A DNA stretch of 5,615 bases from Psychrobacter sp. (GTDB taxonomy: Bacteria > Pseudomonadota > Gammaproteobacteria > Pseudomonadales > Moraxellaceae), in assembly GCA_012270355.1 (NCBI GenBank), contig JAAXIL010000174.1:1-5615 (forward strand), written 5' to 3'. A program made the position numbers and the translations under genes. The notes beneath the pieces are model-generated. The model worked only from the letters and a program-made list of their open reading frames with translations. It was not told the DNA's origin and searched no databases. Shown here in pieces: positions 1-5,582 of this stretch. The first letter of the stretch is position 1. Every line of letters begins with the position of its first letter.

Positions 1-140
1 TTCGCTATCGCTTCGTCTTGCGTCACTAAAACAGTCTCCCAGACTGTTTCTTAACATTGCTCATTATAAAAGTCGAACTAGCAATGCCGTGACATGGAAA
101 ATAATATCGCTCGTCGTTTGATCCATCTGAAGCCCTCAAG
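1..140. other. non-coding left edge downstream of the M61 peptidase gene
   Basis: This stretch follows the peptidase stop codon on the minus strand. It contains the perfect hairpin at 29-49 and a pair of 7-bp inverted arms (CATTGCT at 55-61, AGCAATG at 80-86). A minus-strand ATG at 57 stays open to the window edge (MLRNSLGDCFSDARRSDSE), but it runs straight through the hairpin, so it may be only the open side of a repeat. A TATAAT hexamer lies at 63-68 on the minus strand without a convincing -35 partner. I cannot assign a gene here. Confidence 0.5.
29..49 (-). terminator. perfect hairpin, possible terminator of the M61 gene or part of a dispersed repeat
   Basis: The arms AAACAGTCT (29-37) and AGACTGTTT (41-49) are exact reverse complements around a 3-nt loop. 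On the minus strand the second arm runs into TTTTA, giving a short U-tract about 92 nt after the peptidase stop, so it could act as a weak intrinsic terminator. The stem has only four G/C pairs of nine and the U-run is short, so it may instead be an extragenic palindromic repeat. The adjoining bases 1-22 have a repetitive TTCG/TCGC texture. Confidence 0.4.
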
Positions 141-2030
141 TTAAAACCCACCCCTGAGCCAATTTTCAACCTCGTTACCATCCTCTTCAACCTGTAACGT
201 CACTTTACCCAAGCTCGGATTGGCCGACGTGCCTGATGCGGTTTGATTGCTTACGGTAAAGGTCATAAGCTCATCTCGGCGGAAGGCGTGGCAAACGATG
301 TTATCTATGCCCTCTATGTCATCAACATGCTCATTCGCTTGAGATTCAGCCACCGCTTTAAGCTGTTTTTTGCTGGCTTTGATGCCGTCAATCGCCACGA
401 TGACATCTTTTGCCGATATGCCTGCCTCGCTTGCCACACTGTCTCGCAAGATTTTGTTTACTTTTAACCCTTCGCCTGTTTCTGTCACCGTCATGCCCCA
501 AGGTAACGTATTATCACTGTCATCAACCGCAAGCGTTACGCCATGTTCCGCCAGTAGCTCATTGATGGGCAATGGCTCTAATCCAGTCACATATTTTTGG
601 GCGAAGTTTTGCCAAGCCTCCGCCCCCATCATCTCATTCATGACGGCATCTAGGCTTGCTTCACTCATGCCCACTCGCAAATTGTCTTTTGCTTTTGCCT
701 GTTCATAAAACGCTTTGATGACATCAAAAATGCGGTATTTGCCTTCGGTGACTTTAAGTAAAGTTAAATCCAGACACAAGGCAACCAGTGCCCCTTTGTT
801 GTAGTAGCTGATGCCTGCGTTGCCTGTGTTTTCGTCGGCTCGGTATAGCTTAATCCACGCATCAAAGCTCGATTCCGCCACGCTTTGCAACGCTCGCCCT
901 GCGGTTTGCTCATAGCGGTTGATTTGGCTGGCAAGTAATTTCAAATAGCTTTCTGTGCTTATCACGCTTGAGGCTTGGAGCATAAAATCATCGACATAAC
1001 TCGTAAACCCTTCAAATACCCATAGCAAAGGCGTGTAAGCTTCTGCTCGCAAGTCTGCGTTCAGCATCACGTCAGGACGCACGGTTTTGACCCACCACGC
1101 ATGAAAATATTCATGACTACATAAGCCCAAAAACCGTTGATAGCCTTCGCTTGGCTCATCAGGTTCATCGGCTTTGGGCAAGTCACTACGGGGCGTGATA
1201 AGGCTGGTAGAGTTGATATGCTCAAGCCCGCCATAGTCGTTGCCACTGGCGAACGTCATAAAGGTGTAATTCTGTGAGGACAGTTGCGTGAACGGTGCAT
1301 CGCCCAACCAGTCCAAATAGGTTTGGCAAATCTTGGTGAGGTCGGTTTGCAAGCGTCCTAAATTAGAAGATTGTTTACCAGACAAGAAAAAACGGTGAGC
1401 AATGGCAGTTTGTTGAGCATCATGCACAATGAAATCAAACTCATCTTGCATGGCAATCTCAAACGGGTAATCAATCAGCTCGTGATAATGATCTGCGTCT
1501 AAGGTAAAAATGTGCGTGTTGTCATTGTGCACATGGGAATGGGACAAACCGCACGCCAGCTTGACTTCGCTAGGGGTAGATTGAACATCAATAAACGCTT
1601 GTGGCACATTCAAGCGGACTTGCACCGTCTGGTTTTCTTGACCCGAAATCGCTAAGGCTAATGACGTAAAATTCCCGTAAATTCTGGTGCCATCGACATA
1701 CGCCGTCCGCACCGATAAATCATAACAATACACCTCATAGCTGACCGTTACCGCATCGCCCGCTTGTACCTCAGGCAGTTGCCATTCATTTTTGCTAACC
1801 TTGATGGCTCGATAGGGTTTATCAGCCATCTTATAGATCACGGCGGAGATGTTACGGGCAAATTCCCTCATTAAATAACTTCCTGGTATCCATGACGGTA
1901 GCCATAGCGTTGGGACATCAGTTTGGGCGGTAAATTCAAACGTGACATCAACGAGATGCAGTTGGAAACGGGTAAAGTCGAGATGGTATTGAACAGAGGT
2001 GTGAGTTCGAGGCTTAGGTTTTGAAGTCAT
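141..2030 (-). CDS. M61 family metallopeptidase with C-terminal PDZ domain (glycyl aminopeptidase-like)
   Basis: A 629-residue zinc peptidase of family M61, whose characterised members remove N-terminal residues, with glycine preferred in some. The N-terminal ~230 residues form the family's beta-rich domain (LWLPSWIPGSYLMREFARN near residue 45). The catalytic domain shows the substrate-binding-like YGGLEH (about 266-271), the zinc motif HEYFH (H306, E307, H310) and a downstream Glu, E340 in WVFEGFTSY, the probable third ligand by analogy with the M1 NEGFA motif. A PDZ domain follows at about 510-590 and the protein ends WLRGGF. No signal peptide is visible, so it is probably cytoplasmic. I chose the ATG at 2030 because MTSKPKPR leads directly into the conserved YHLDF region. 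An in-frame TTG at 2108 would add 26 residues with no family resemblance. The ATG lacks a clear Shine-Dalgarno sequence. The gene stands alone, divergent from slyD. Substrate specificity cannot be read from the sequence. Confidence 0.92.
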   Translation of the reverse strand: MTSKPKPRTHTSVQYHLDFTRFQLHLVDVTFEFTAQTDVPTLWLPSWIPGSYLMREFARNISAVIYKMADKPYRAIKVSKNEWQLPEVQAGDAVTVSYEVYCYDLSVRTAYVDGTRIYGNFTSLALAISGQENQTVQVRLNVPQAFIDVQSTPSEVKLACGLSHSHVHNDNTHIFTLDADHYHELIDYPFEIAMQDEFDFIVHDAQQTAIAHRFFLSGKQSSNLGRLQTDLTKICQTYLDWLGDAPFTQLSSQNYTFMTFASGNDYGGLEHINSTSLITPRSDLPKADEPDEPSEGYQRFLGLCSHEYFHAWWVKTVRPDVMLNADLRAEAYTPLLWVFEGFTSYVDDFMLQASSVISTESYLKLLASQINRYEQTAGRALQSVAESSFDAWIKLYRADENTGNAGISYYNKGALVALCLDLTLLKVTEGKYRIFDVIKAFYEQAKAKDNLRVGMSEASLDAVMNEMMGAEAWQNFAQKYVTGLEPLPINELLAEHGVTLAVDDSDNTLPWGMTVTETGEGLKVNKILRDSVASEAGISAKDVIVAIDGIKASKKQLKAVAESQANEHVDDIEGIDNIVCHAFRRDELMTFTVSNQTASGTSANPSLGKVTLQVEEDGNEVENWLRGGF

Positions 2031-2116
2031 AAGACAGTCTTTTATAGTTAATGGAGTGAGTTTGTCGGTATTTTTTGCTATGGTAAAACCTAAGCATAAG
2101 CAATGCAAAGTTTGAA

Positions 2117-2143
2117 TTAATATGAGTGAATAGAAATTGTCAG
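2117..2143 (-). promoter_or_regulatory. candidate promoter for the M61 peptidase gene
   Basis: On the minus strand CTGACA (2138-2143) is one mismatch from the -35 consensus and TATTAA (2117-2122) resembles a -10 box, but the spacer is only 15 bp. A competing reading is a TATAAA at 2041-2046 with CCGACA 16 bp upstream (2063-2068), which would start the mRNA only a few bases before the ATG. Neither is strong, and the sequence does not decide between them. Confidence 0.22.
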
Positions 2144-2273
2144 GTAAAAATTAAAACTTTTTACATTTTGGGTTTGAAACCTACTCACCGAAACGCAATG
2201 TAGATGCTAATGTTTGTGTGATTTTGCCGAAACGATAGTGTGCTTATGCAGTCGCTTAATGGTAAAGTCCACC

Positions 2274-2279
2274 TATATT
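2274..2279 (+). promoter_or_regulatory. candidate -10 box for slyD
   Basis: TATATT (five of six to TATAAT) lies 29 bp before the slyD ATG and would give a leader of about 20 nt, enough to include the ribosome binding site. No good -35 hexamer is found 16-18 bp upstream, so the call rests on the -10 match and its placement. The rest of 2031-2308 holds no gene that I can support. Confidence 0.25.
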
Positions 2280-2298
2280 CATACATTCATAACATTTT

Positions 2299-2302
2299 AG
2301 GA
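2299..2302 (+). promoter_or_regulatory. ribosome binding site deciding the slyD start
   Basis: AGGA sits 6 bp before the ATG at 2309. Upstream in-frame starts at 2240 (GTG) and 2246 (ATG) have no such site and would add residues not found in SlyD proteins, so this site fixes the start. Confidence 0.7.
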
Positions 2303-2308
2303 TTATTT

Positions 2309-2794
2309 ATGACCACCATCGCTAACGATACCGCCGTTTTGTTTAATTACACGTTAAAAGACGACGACGGCAATGTGCTTGACCAGTCGCAAGGCGAGCC
2401 ACTTGCTTATTTGCATGGACACAACAACATCATTCCAGGGCTTGAGCGAGAGCTTGCAGGCAAATCTGCGGGCGAGAAATTAATAGCAGTGATTGAACCT
2501 GCCGATGCGTATGGCGAATACCACGACCAAGCGGTGCAGTCTGTGCCTCGTACCAACTTTCAAGGCGTGGACAATATTGAGCCTGGCATGCAGTTTCAGT
2601 CACAAACCGAGGACGGTCAAGTCATGCTGGTCACGGTCAAAGACGTGACCGACGACACGGTGACTGTTGATGCTAATCACCCACTTGCTGGCAAGCGTTT
2701 GACGTTTGACGTAGAAATCGTTGAAGTGCGTGGGGCGACCGAAGATGAAATCAATCATGGTCATGTACATGGGCAAGGTGGCGTTCAGCACTAA
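2309..2794 (+). CDS. slyD: SlyD-type FKBP peptidyl-prolyl cis-trans isomerase
   Basis: A 161-residue cytoplasmic prolyl isomerase and folding helper. The FKBP fold is built from the N-terminal ~70 residues (VLFNYTLKDDDGNVLDQS, GEPLAYLHGHNNIIPGLE, DAYGEY with active-site Tyr68) and a C-terminal strand segment (NHPLAGKRLTFDVEIVEV, 123-140). Between them lies the insert-in-flap chaperone domain at about 76-120, the hallmark that separates SlyD from plain FKBPs. The tail is HGHVHGQGGVQH, a reduced form of the His/Cys-rich metal-binding tail that in E. coli SlyD delivers nickel during hydrogenase maturation. Four His residues remain and there is no Cys, so metal binding is probably weak and limited to the conserved HGHVHG part. 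The gene appears monocistronic: it is divergent from the peptidase gene and followed by a strong terminator. Identity is very likely; any nickel role is inference. Confidence 0.93.
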   Translation: MTTIANDTAVLFNYTLKDDDGNVLDQSQGEPLAYLHGHNNIIPGLERELAGKSAGEKLIAVIEPADAYGEYHDQAVQSVPRTNFQGVDNIEPGMQFQSQTEDGQVMLVTVKDVTDDTVTVDANHPLAGKRLTFDVEIVEVRGATEDEINHGHVHGQGGVQH

Positions 2795-2864
2795 TTTGGT
2801 ATAAAAAGGTGTAAAAACAGTGAGCTTCATTGCTTGCTAATGACCCAAACTAGAAGCCTAAAAG

Positions 2865-2899
2865 AAACGCCCCGCTATATACCGTAGCGGGGCGTTTTT
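2865..2899. terminator. bidirectional intrinsic terminator between slyD and the transglycosylase locus
   Basis: The arms 2865-2877 and 2885-2897 are exact reverse complements (13 bp, GC-rich core CGCCCCGCTA / TAGCGGGGCG) around a 7-nt loop. On the plus strand the stem runs into TTTTT, 70 bp after the slyD stop. Read on the minus strand the stem runs into TTTCTTTT, about 45 bp after the stop of the open frame ending at 2944. It therefore suits termination of both convergent transcripts. Confidence 0.9.
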
Positions 2900-2943
2900 A
2901 GTGCTTGATTTTAGCTAATGATACGTCTATTTAATGATTCATA

Positions 2944-3261
2944 TCAATCATCGCTTAGCGTCTTATCATGGTTATGTCGACGATGCTCATTTTGACTTTG
3001 AGCATTGTCAGAATTATGAGCATGCCAAGCGGTGCGATTTTTACGGCTATTTTTTTTCCTAGAGGGGCTATTGCCCATCATCCACACGAATAAGGCGAGT
3101 AACGCCATCAGCCCCAACAACACGGCGATAGCGATTGTTGTACCCGTCTTGCTGTCCACTTTGCTTAATAAGCGTTGCCATCCGGTCAGGCTGGCTTGAG
3201 GATTGGCTTGCGGATTGTCCGTAGCGGTTGCCGTATTCGGTAGCGCTGGCGGGTTGTCCAT
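2944..3261 (-). CDS. open frame overlapping the transglycosylase 3' end: small single-pass membrane protein or displaced C-terminal tail
   Basis: I do not recognise this 105-codon frame. It starts inside the transglycosylase gene, in the +1 frame, overlaps it by 194 bp and continues 124 bp past its stop. Translated, it has a Pro/Ala/Asn/Thr-rich N-terminus, one strong hydrophobic segment (about residues 41-63, TTIAIAVLLGLMALLALFVW), a basic stretch SRKKNSRKNR and a polar tail rich in His, Asn and Asp ending LSDD. The ATG has no Shine-Dalgarno sequence. In the 42 codons after the transglycosylase stop, T occurs 3 times at codon position 1, once at position 2 and 22 times at position 3. That is strong coding periodicity in this frame. 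Inside the overlap T favours position 3 of the transglycosylase frame instead. So the distal part looks genuinely coding, while the hydrophobic part may be a by-product of Arg/Val codons read out of phase. Either an overlapping gene or a frameshifted transglycosylase tail is possible. Confidence 0.4.
   Translation of the reverse strand: MDNPPALPNTATATDNPQANPQASLTGWQRLLSKVDSKTGTTIAIAVLLGLMALLALFVWMMGNSPSRKKNSRKNRTAWHAHNSDNAQSQNEHRRHNHDKTLSDD
2983..3023. repeat. 8-bp inverted repeat in the distal part of the overlapping frame
   Basis: ATGCTCAT (2983-2990) and ATGAGCAT (3016-3023) are exact reverse complements with a 25-bp spacer. On the minus strand the ATGCTCA core also recurs partially between them (AATGCTCAAAG), making a small cluster of direct and inverted copies. 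It lies just before the terminator and could fold in the mRNA, but may be chance. Confidence 0.3.
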
Positions 3262-4564
3262 AGGTGTTTGGGCTTTGCCAAACCGAACTCCGATTTGTAG
3301 GTGACGTATTGCTAGACATGTTGCCGCTATTAGCCATAATCAAGCGATAAAACTTTTGTCCCGCACGCCCATCGGCAGGGAACACGCCTTGACTGGTTTG
3401 ATATTGACGAATGGCAGTGCGGGTATTATCGCCAATGATGCCATCAACCTCTCCAATGTCATAGCCCGCATTTAATAACGCTTGCTGAATTTCCCGAGCT
3501 TGACGACGGCTGATACCTGGGTCATCGGTAGGCCATGGGGTGATAAAGTCAGTCTTATAACTTTGCTCTTTTTCAATCAAGTCAGATAAATGGGCAATCG
3601 CCAACGCATAGTTTTCTGAAGCGTTGTAAGAATAGAACGCATCGAAGTTTTTACCAACCAAAAATGCGGGACCATCTTGCCCTGCTGGCAATAGCAATCC
3701 TGCCGAGCTTAGGTCATAGGGAAGCGGACGACCATCAGCCAGCGTAAAGCCTTTATCTCGCCAATAGCTCATGCAGTTTTTATTTTTTCGGTCACTGGCA
3801 CCCCAATAGACTGCGGGTATTTTGACTTCATAGCCCCAAGGCTCGCCTGAACGGTAGCCTCGATTATCTAAAAAGTTGGCGGTAGAGGCGAGGGCATCGG
3901 GCACGCTATTGACCAAATCACGGCGTCCATCACCATCAAAATCGACCGCCAAATCAAGATAAGTTGACGGCATAAACTGGGTTTGTCCAAACGCCCCAGC
4001 CCATGAGCCCGTCATGTCGCTCGCGGATACGTCGCCCCGTTGTACGATTTTCAAGGCATTGGCAAATTCACCTCTAAAGTAGCTTTGTCGACGGTCAAAG
4101 CAAGACAGCGTGGCGAGCGACTCGAACAACGGCTTTTTACCCAGCGTTTGCCCAAAGTTTGACTCCACACCCCACACGCCCAAAACGTGTTCGGCTTTGA
4201 CGCCGTAGCGGGCTTCGATTTGGCGTAGGGTATCCGCCCATTGCCGTTTCGCCTGAATGCCGTCAATCACCCGCTCTTCATCGACTAGGCTGGATAGATA
4301 GTCCCACGTGTCTTTTTGGAACTCAGGTTGATAGTTCAGCGATTGAATCACGCTCGGGTCAGGCTGGGTAGGGCGATGCGTATTAAAAGTGAAACTGTCA
4401 ACACTGCGAAACTTGCTTGAATTTTTGAGAGTATCCAAACATTGCTGAAATTCGGCATTGGATAAATTGGGGGCTGGGGGCTTGCCAGCATGAGCGGTAG
4501 AAGTAATACCAAGTAAACCAACTGCTAACGTCGATAAGGCAAGCGATGGGGCAAAACGGGTCAT
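3068..4564 (-). CDS. exported MltB-type lytic murein transglycosylase with peptidoglycan-binding domain
   Basis: A 498-residue periplasmic enzyme predicted to cleave the MurNAc-GlcNAc bond of peptidoglycan, forming 1,6-anhydroMurNAc ends. Residues 1-26 are a Sec signal peptide (MTRFAPSLAL... ending AHA, cleavage before GKPPAP). It lacks a lipobox, so it should be soluble, unlike E. coli MltB. The catalytic domain (about 35-340) carries GVWGVESNFG with catalytic E134, GSWAGAFGQTQFMPSTY (186-202) and the FDGDGRRDL loop (209-217), all typical of the MltB family (close to TIGR02283). A PG_binding_1 domain spans about 351-408 (ALLNAGYDIGEVDGIIGDNTR). The last 90 residues are Ser/Asn/Gln/Tyr-rich, include near repeats YGQPAS and YGQSAS, and end LIRVDDGQ. 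I chose the ATG at 4564 because it opens the signal peptide and has AAGGA 6 bp upstream. An upstream ATG at 4681 would add 39 residues ahead of the signal peptide. The 3' end overlaps another open frame, and the tail may be shortened by a frameshift. Confidence 0.93.
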   Translation of the reverse strand: MTRFAPSLALSTLAVGLLGITSTAHAGKPPAPNLSNAEFQQCLDTLKNSSKFRSVDSFTFNTHRPTQPDPSVIQSLNYQPEFQKDTWDYLSSLVDEERVIDGIQAKRQWADTLRQIEARYGVKAEHVLGVWGVESNFGQTLGKKPLFESLATLSCFDRRQSYFRGEFANALKIVQRGDVSASDMTGSWAGAFGQTQFMPSTYLDLAVDFDGDGRRDLVNSVPDALASTANFLDNRGYRSGEPWGYEVKIPAVYWGASDRKNKNCMSYWRDKGFTLADGRPLPYDLSSAGLLLPAGQDGPAFLVGKNFDAFYSYNASENYALAIAHLSDLIEKEQSYKTDFITPWPTDDPGISRRQAREIQQALLNAGYDIGEVDGIIGDNTRTAIRQYQTSQGVFPADGRAGQKFYRLIMANSGNMSSNTSPTNRSSVWQSPNTYGQPASATEYGNRYGQSASQSSSQPDRMATLIKQSGQQDGYNNRYRRVVGADGVTRLIRVDDGQ

Positions 4565-4570
4565 AAAGTG

Positions 4571-4575
4571 TCCTT
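4571..4575 (-). promoter_or_regulatory. ribosome binding site deciding the transglycosylase start
   Basis: Read on the minus strand this is AAGGA, 6 bp before the ATG at 4564. It supports that start, which opens a canonical signal peptide, over the in-frame ATG at 4681. Confidence 0.75.
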
Positions 4576-4638
4576 GACTATGGTGAGGTTTAGAAAAATA
4601 AAAAAGGGCGATGTAAACAAAAATTTTTCCGTTGCCAT

Positions 4639-4666
4639 AGCCTACCCAAATTCTGCCTAATGTCAA
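4639..4666 (-). promoter_or_regulatory. candidate sigma-70 promoter for the transglycosylase gene
   Basis: On the minus strand a perfect -35 TTGACA (4661-4666) is followed after 16 bp by TAGGCT (4639-4644), which keeps the most conserved -10 bases T1, A2 and T6. Transcription would begin near 4632 and give a leader of roughly 68 nt. The promoter lies inside the 5' extension of the long reading frame, which further argues against the ATG at 4681. Confidence 0.45.
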
Positions 4667-4692
4667 AGCGTCAATGCCCATTGGCTACGCAA

Positions 4693-4708
4693 AAACGACA
4701 TGTCATTT
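4693..4708. promoter_or_regulatory. near-perfect palindrome in the divergent promoter region
   Basis: AAACGACATGTCATTT has a perfect 8-bp core GACATGTC (4697-4704) and is symmetric at 14 of 16 positions. It sits about 27 bp upstream of the candidate transglycosylase -35 box and 134 bp before ompR, a suitable place for a dimeric regulator. No regulator can be named from the sequence. Confidence 0.35.
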
Positions 4709-4732
4709 AGGTTCAGGTATAACAAACCTAAA
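4706..4732. promoter_or_regulatory. 8-bp inverted repeat, candidate operator between the transglycosylase gene and ompR
   Basis: TTTAGGTT (4706-4713) and AACCTAAA (4725-4732) are exact reverse complements separated by 11 bp, so the half-site centres lie 19 bp apart, about two helical turns. This spacing fits a dimeric DNA-binding protein on one face of the helix. There is no U-tract, which argues against a terminator. It partly overlaps the palindrome ending at 4708. Confidence 0.4.
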
Positions 4733-4805
4733 CAACTCATCAACAACAAAACGTCACATTTGCCATTACACTTCGGTTATACGCCAAACATTGAGAAATC
4801 AAACA

Positions 4806-4811
4806 TAAAAT
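4806..4811 (+). promoter_or_regulatory. candidate -10 box for ompR
   Basis: TAAAAT matches the -10 consensus at five of six bases and would place the start near 4818, about 24 nt before the ompR ATG. The bases 16-18 bp upstream do not resemble a -35 box, so this promoter may need an activator, or the true promoter may lie further left. Confidence 0.25.
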
Positions 4812-4829
4812 GATGATTGACAAAATAAG

Positions 4830-4835
4830 AAGGGG
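4830..4835 (+). promoter_or_regulatory. strong ribosome binding site of ompR
   Basis: AAGGGG lies 6 bp before the ATG at 4842. It fixes the start and therefore the ten-residue N-terminal extension compared with E. coli OmpR. Confidence 0.75.
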
Positions 4836-4841
4836 ACAATC

Positions 4842-5582
4842 ATGACAACAAGCGAAAATTCAACCGTTACCGAACACGTCAACGAACGCATATTAGTGGT
4901 CGATGATGATGCCCGTTTGCGGTCGCTACTACAGCGATTTTTGGAAGATGATGGCTATGTGGTACGCACCGCCCACGATGGTGGGCAGATGGATAAGCTC
5001 ATGGCAAGGGAACTGTTTTCGCTGATTGTGCTGGACTTGATGCTACCTGGCGAAGACGGCATCAGCATTTGTCAGCGTTTGCGAGAGGAAAGCGATATTC
5101 CCATCATCATGCTGACTGCCAAAGGTTCAGACGGCGACCGTTTGGCAGGATTTGAAGCAGGGGCGGACGACTATTTACCCAAGCCCTTTAATCCTAAAGA
5201 ATTACTAGCTCGCATCAAAGCTGTTTTACGTCGGCAAAGTCGAGAGTTGCCCGGTGCACCCTCGCAAGTGGTAGAGGTGGTCGAGTTTGGACCCTGGACG
5301 CTGGATTTATCGACCCGCACGCTTAAGCGAGATGGCAATGTGGTGACCTTGACAACAGGCGAGTTTTCGGTACTTAAAGCTTTGGTGCAACACCCCCGTG
5401 AGCCATTGACCCGTGACAAACTCATGAACCTTGCAAGGGGGCGAGAGTGGGGGGCGATGGAACGCTCAATCGACGTGCAGGTGTCCCGTTTGCGTCGCTT
5501 GATTGAAGATAATCCCTCGCAAGCCCGCTACATTCAGACAGTGTGGGGCGTGGGCTATGTTTTTGTGCCCGATGAAGAATAA
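4842..5582 (+). CDS. ompR: OmpR response regulator, DNA-binding transcription factor
   Basis: A 246-residue two-component response regulator, very close to enterobacterial OmpR, which binds porin and other envelope promoters once phosphorylated by EnvZ. The receiver domain (about 16-133) has acidic pocket D21/D22 (ILVVDDD), phospho-acceptor D65 (VLDLMLPGEDG), T92 (MLTAKG) and K114 (YLPKPFNP). A linker RRQSRELPGAPSQ leads to the winged-helix output domain (about 146-244) with LTTGEFSVLKALV, HPREPLTRDKLMNLARGRE, the recognition helix region MERSIDVQVSRLRR and YIQTVWGVGYVFVPD. The blocks LPGAPSQ and RDKLMNLARGRE mark OmpR rather than PhoB or other family members. The N-terminus (MTTSENSTVTEHVNE) is about ten residues longer than in E. 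coli and ends are otherwise full length. A probable envZ start overlaps its stop. Its targets in this organism are not visible here. Confidence 0.96.
   Translation: MTTSENSTVTEHVNERILVVDDDARLRSLLQRFLEDDGYVVRTAHDGGQMDKLMARELFSLIVLDLMLPGEDGISICQRLREESDIPIIMLTAKGSDGDRLAGFEAGADDYLPKPFNPKELLARIKAVLRRQSRELPGAPSQVVEVVEFGPWTLDLSTRTLKRDGNVVTLTTGEFSVLKALVQHPREPLTRDKLMNLARGREWGAMERSIDVQVSRLRRLIEDNPSQARYIQTVWGVGYVFVPDEE

Noticed and set aside
63..68. TATAAT on the minus strand near the left edge
   Set aside because: There is no -35 hexamer at usual spacing and no supported gene downstream within the window.
243..708. Two plus-strand open frames (74 and 112 codons) inside the M61 gene
   Set aside because: They lie antisense to the conserved PDZ-containing end of the peptidase, have no ribosome binding site and show no recognisable domain.
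2600..2830. Minus-strand open frame of 76 codons over the slyD 3' half
   Set aside because: It is antisense to the strongly conserved SlyD coding sequence and has no domain or start signal.
3050..3057. Run of eight A (minus strand) as a programmed slippage site for the transglycosylase
   Set aside because: The run lies after the transglycosylase stop, so slippage there could not bring the enzyme into the overlapping frame. It could only affect the distal frame.
4051..4266. Second minus-strand open frame of 71 codons inside the transglycosylase gene
   Set aside because: It is an out-of-phase reading of the conserved catalytic domain, fully nested, with no independent start signal.
4619..4628. 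AAAAATTTTT palindrome in the transglycosylase leader
   Set aside because: It is an A/T run with no stable stem or loop and no positional reason to be an operator.
4817..4822. Perfect TTGACA just upstream of ompR
   Set aside because: A -10 box at normal spacing would fall on the start codon and no such box is present, so it is probably coincidental.
5171..5425. Minus-strand open frame of 84 codons inside ompR
   Set aside because: It is antisense to the conserved OmpR linker and DNA-binding domain and shows no protein-like features.
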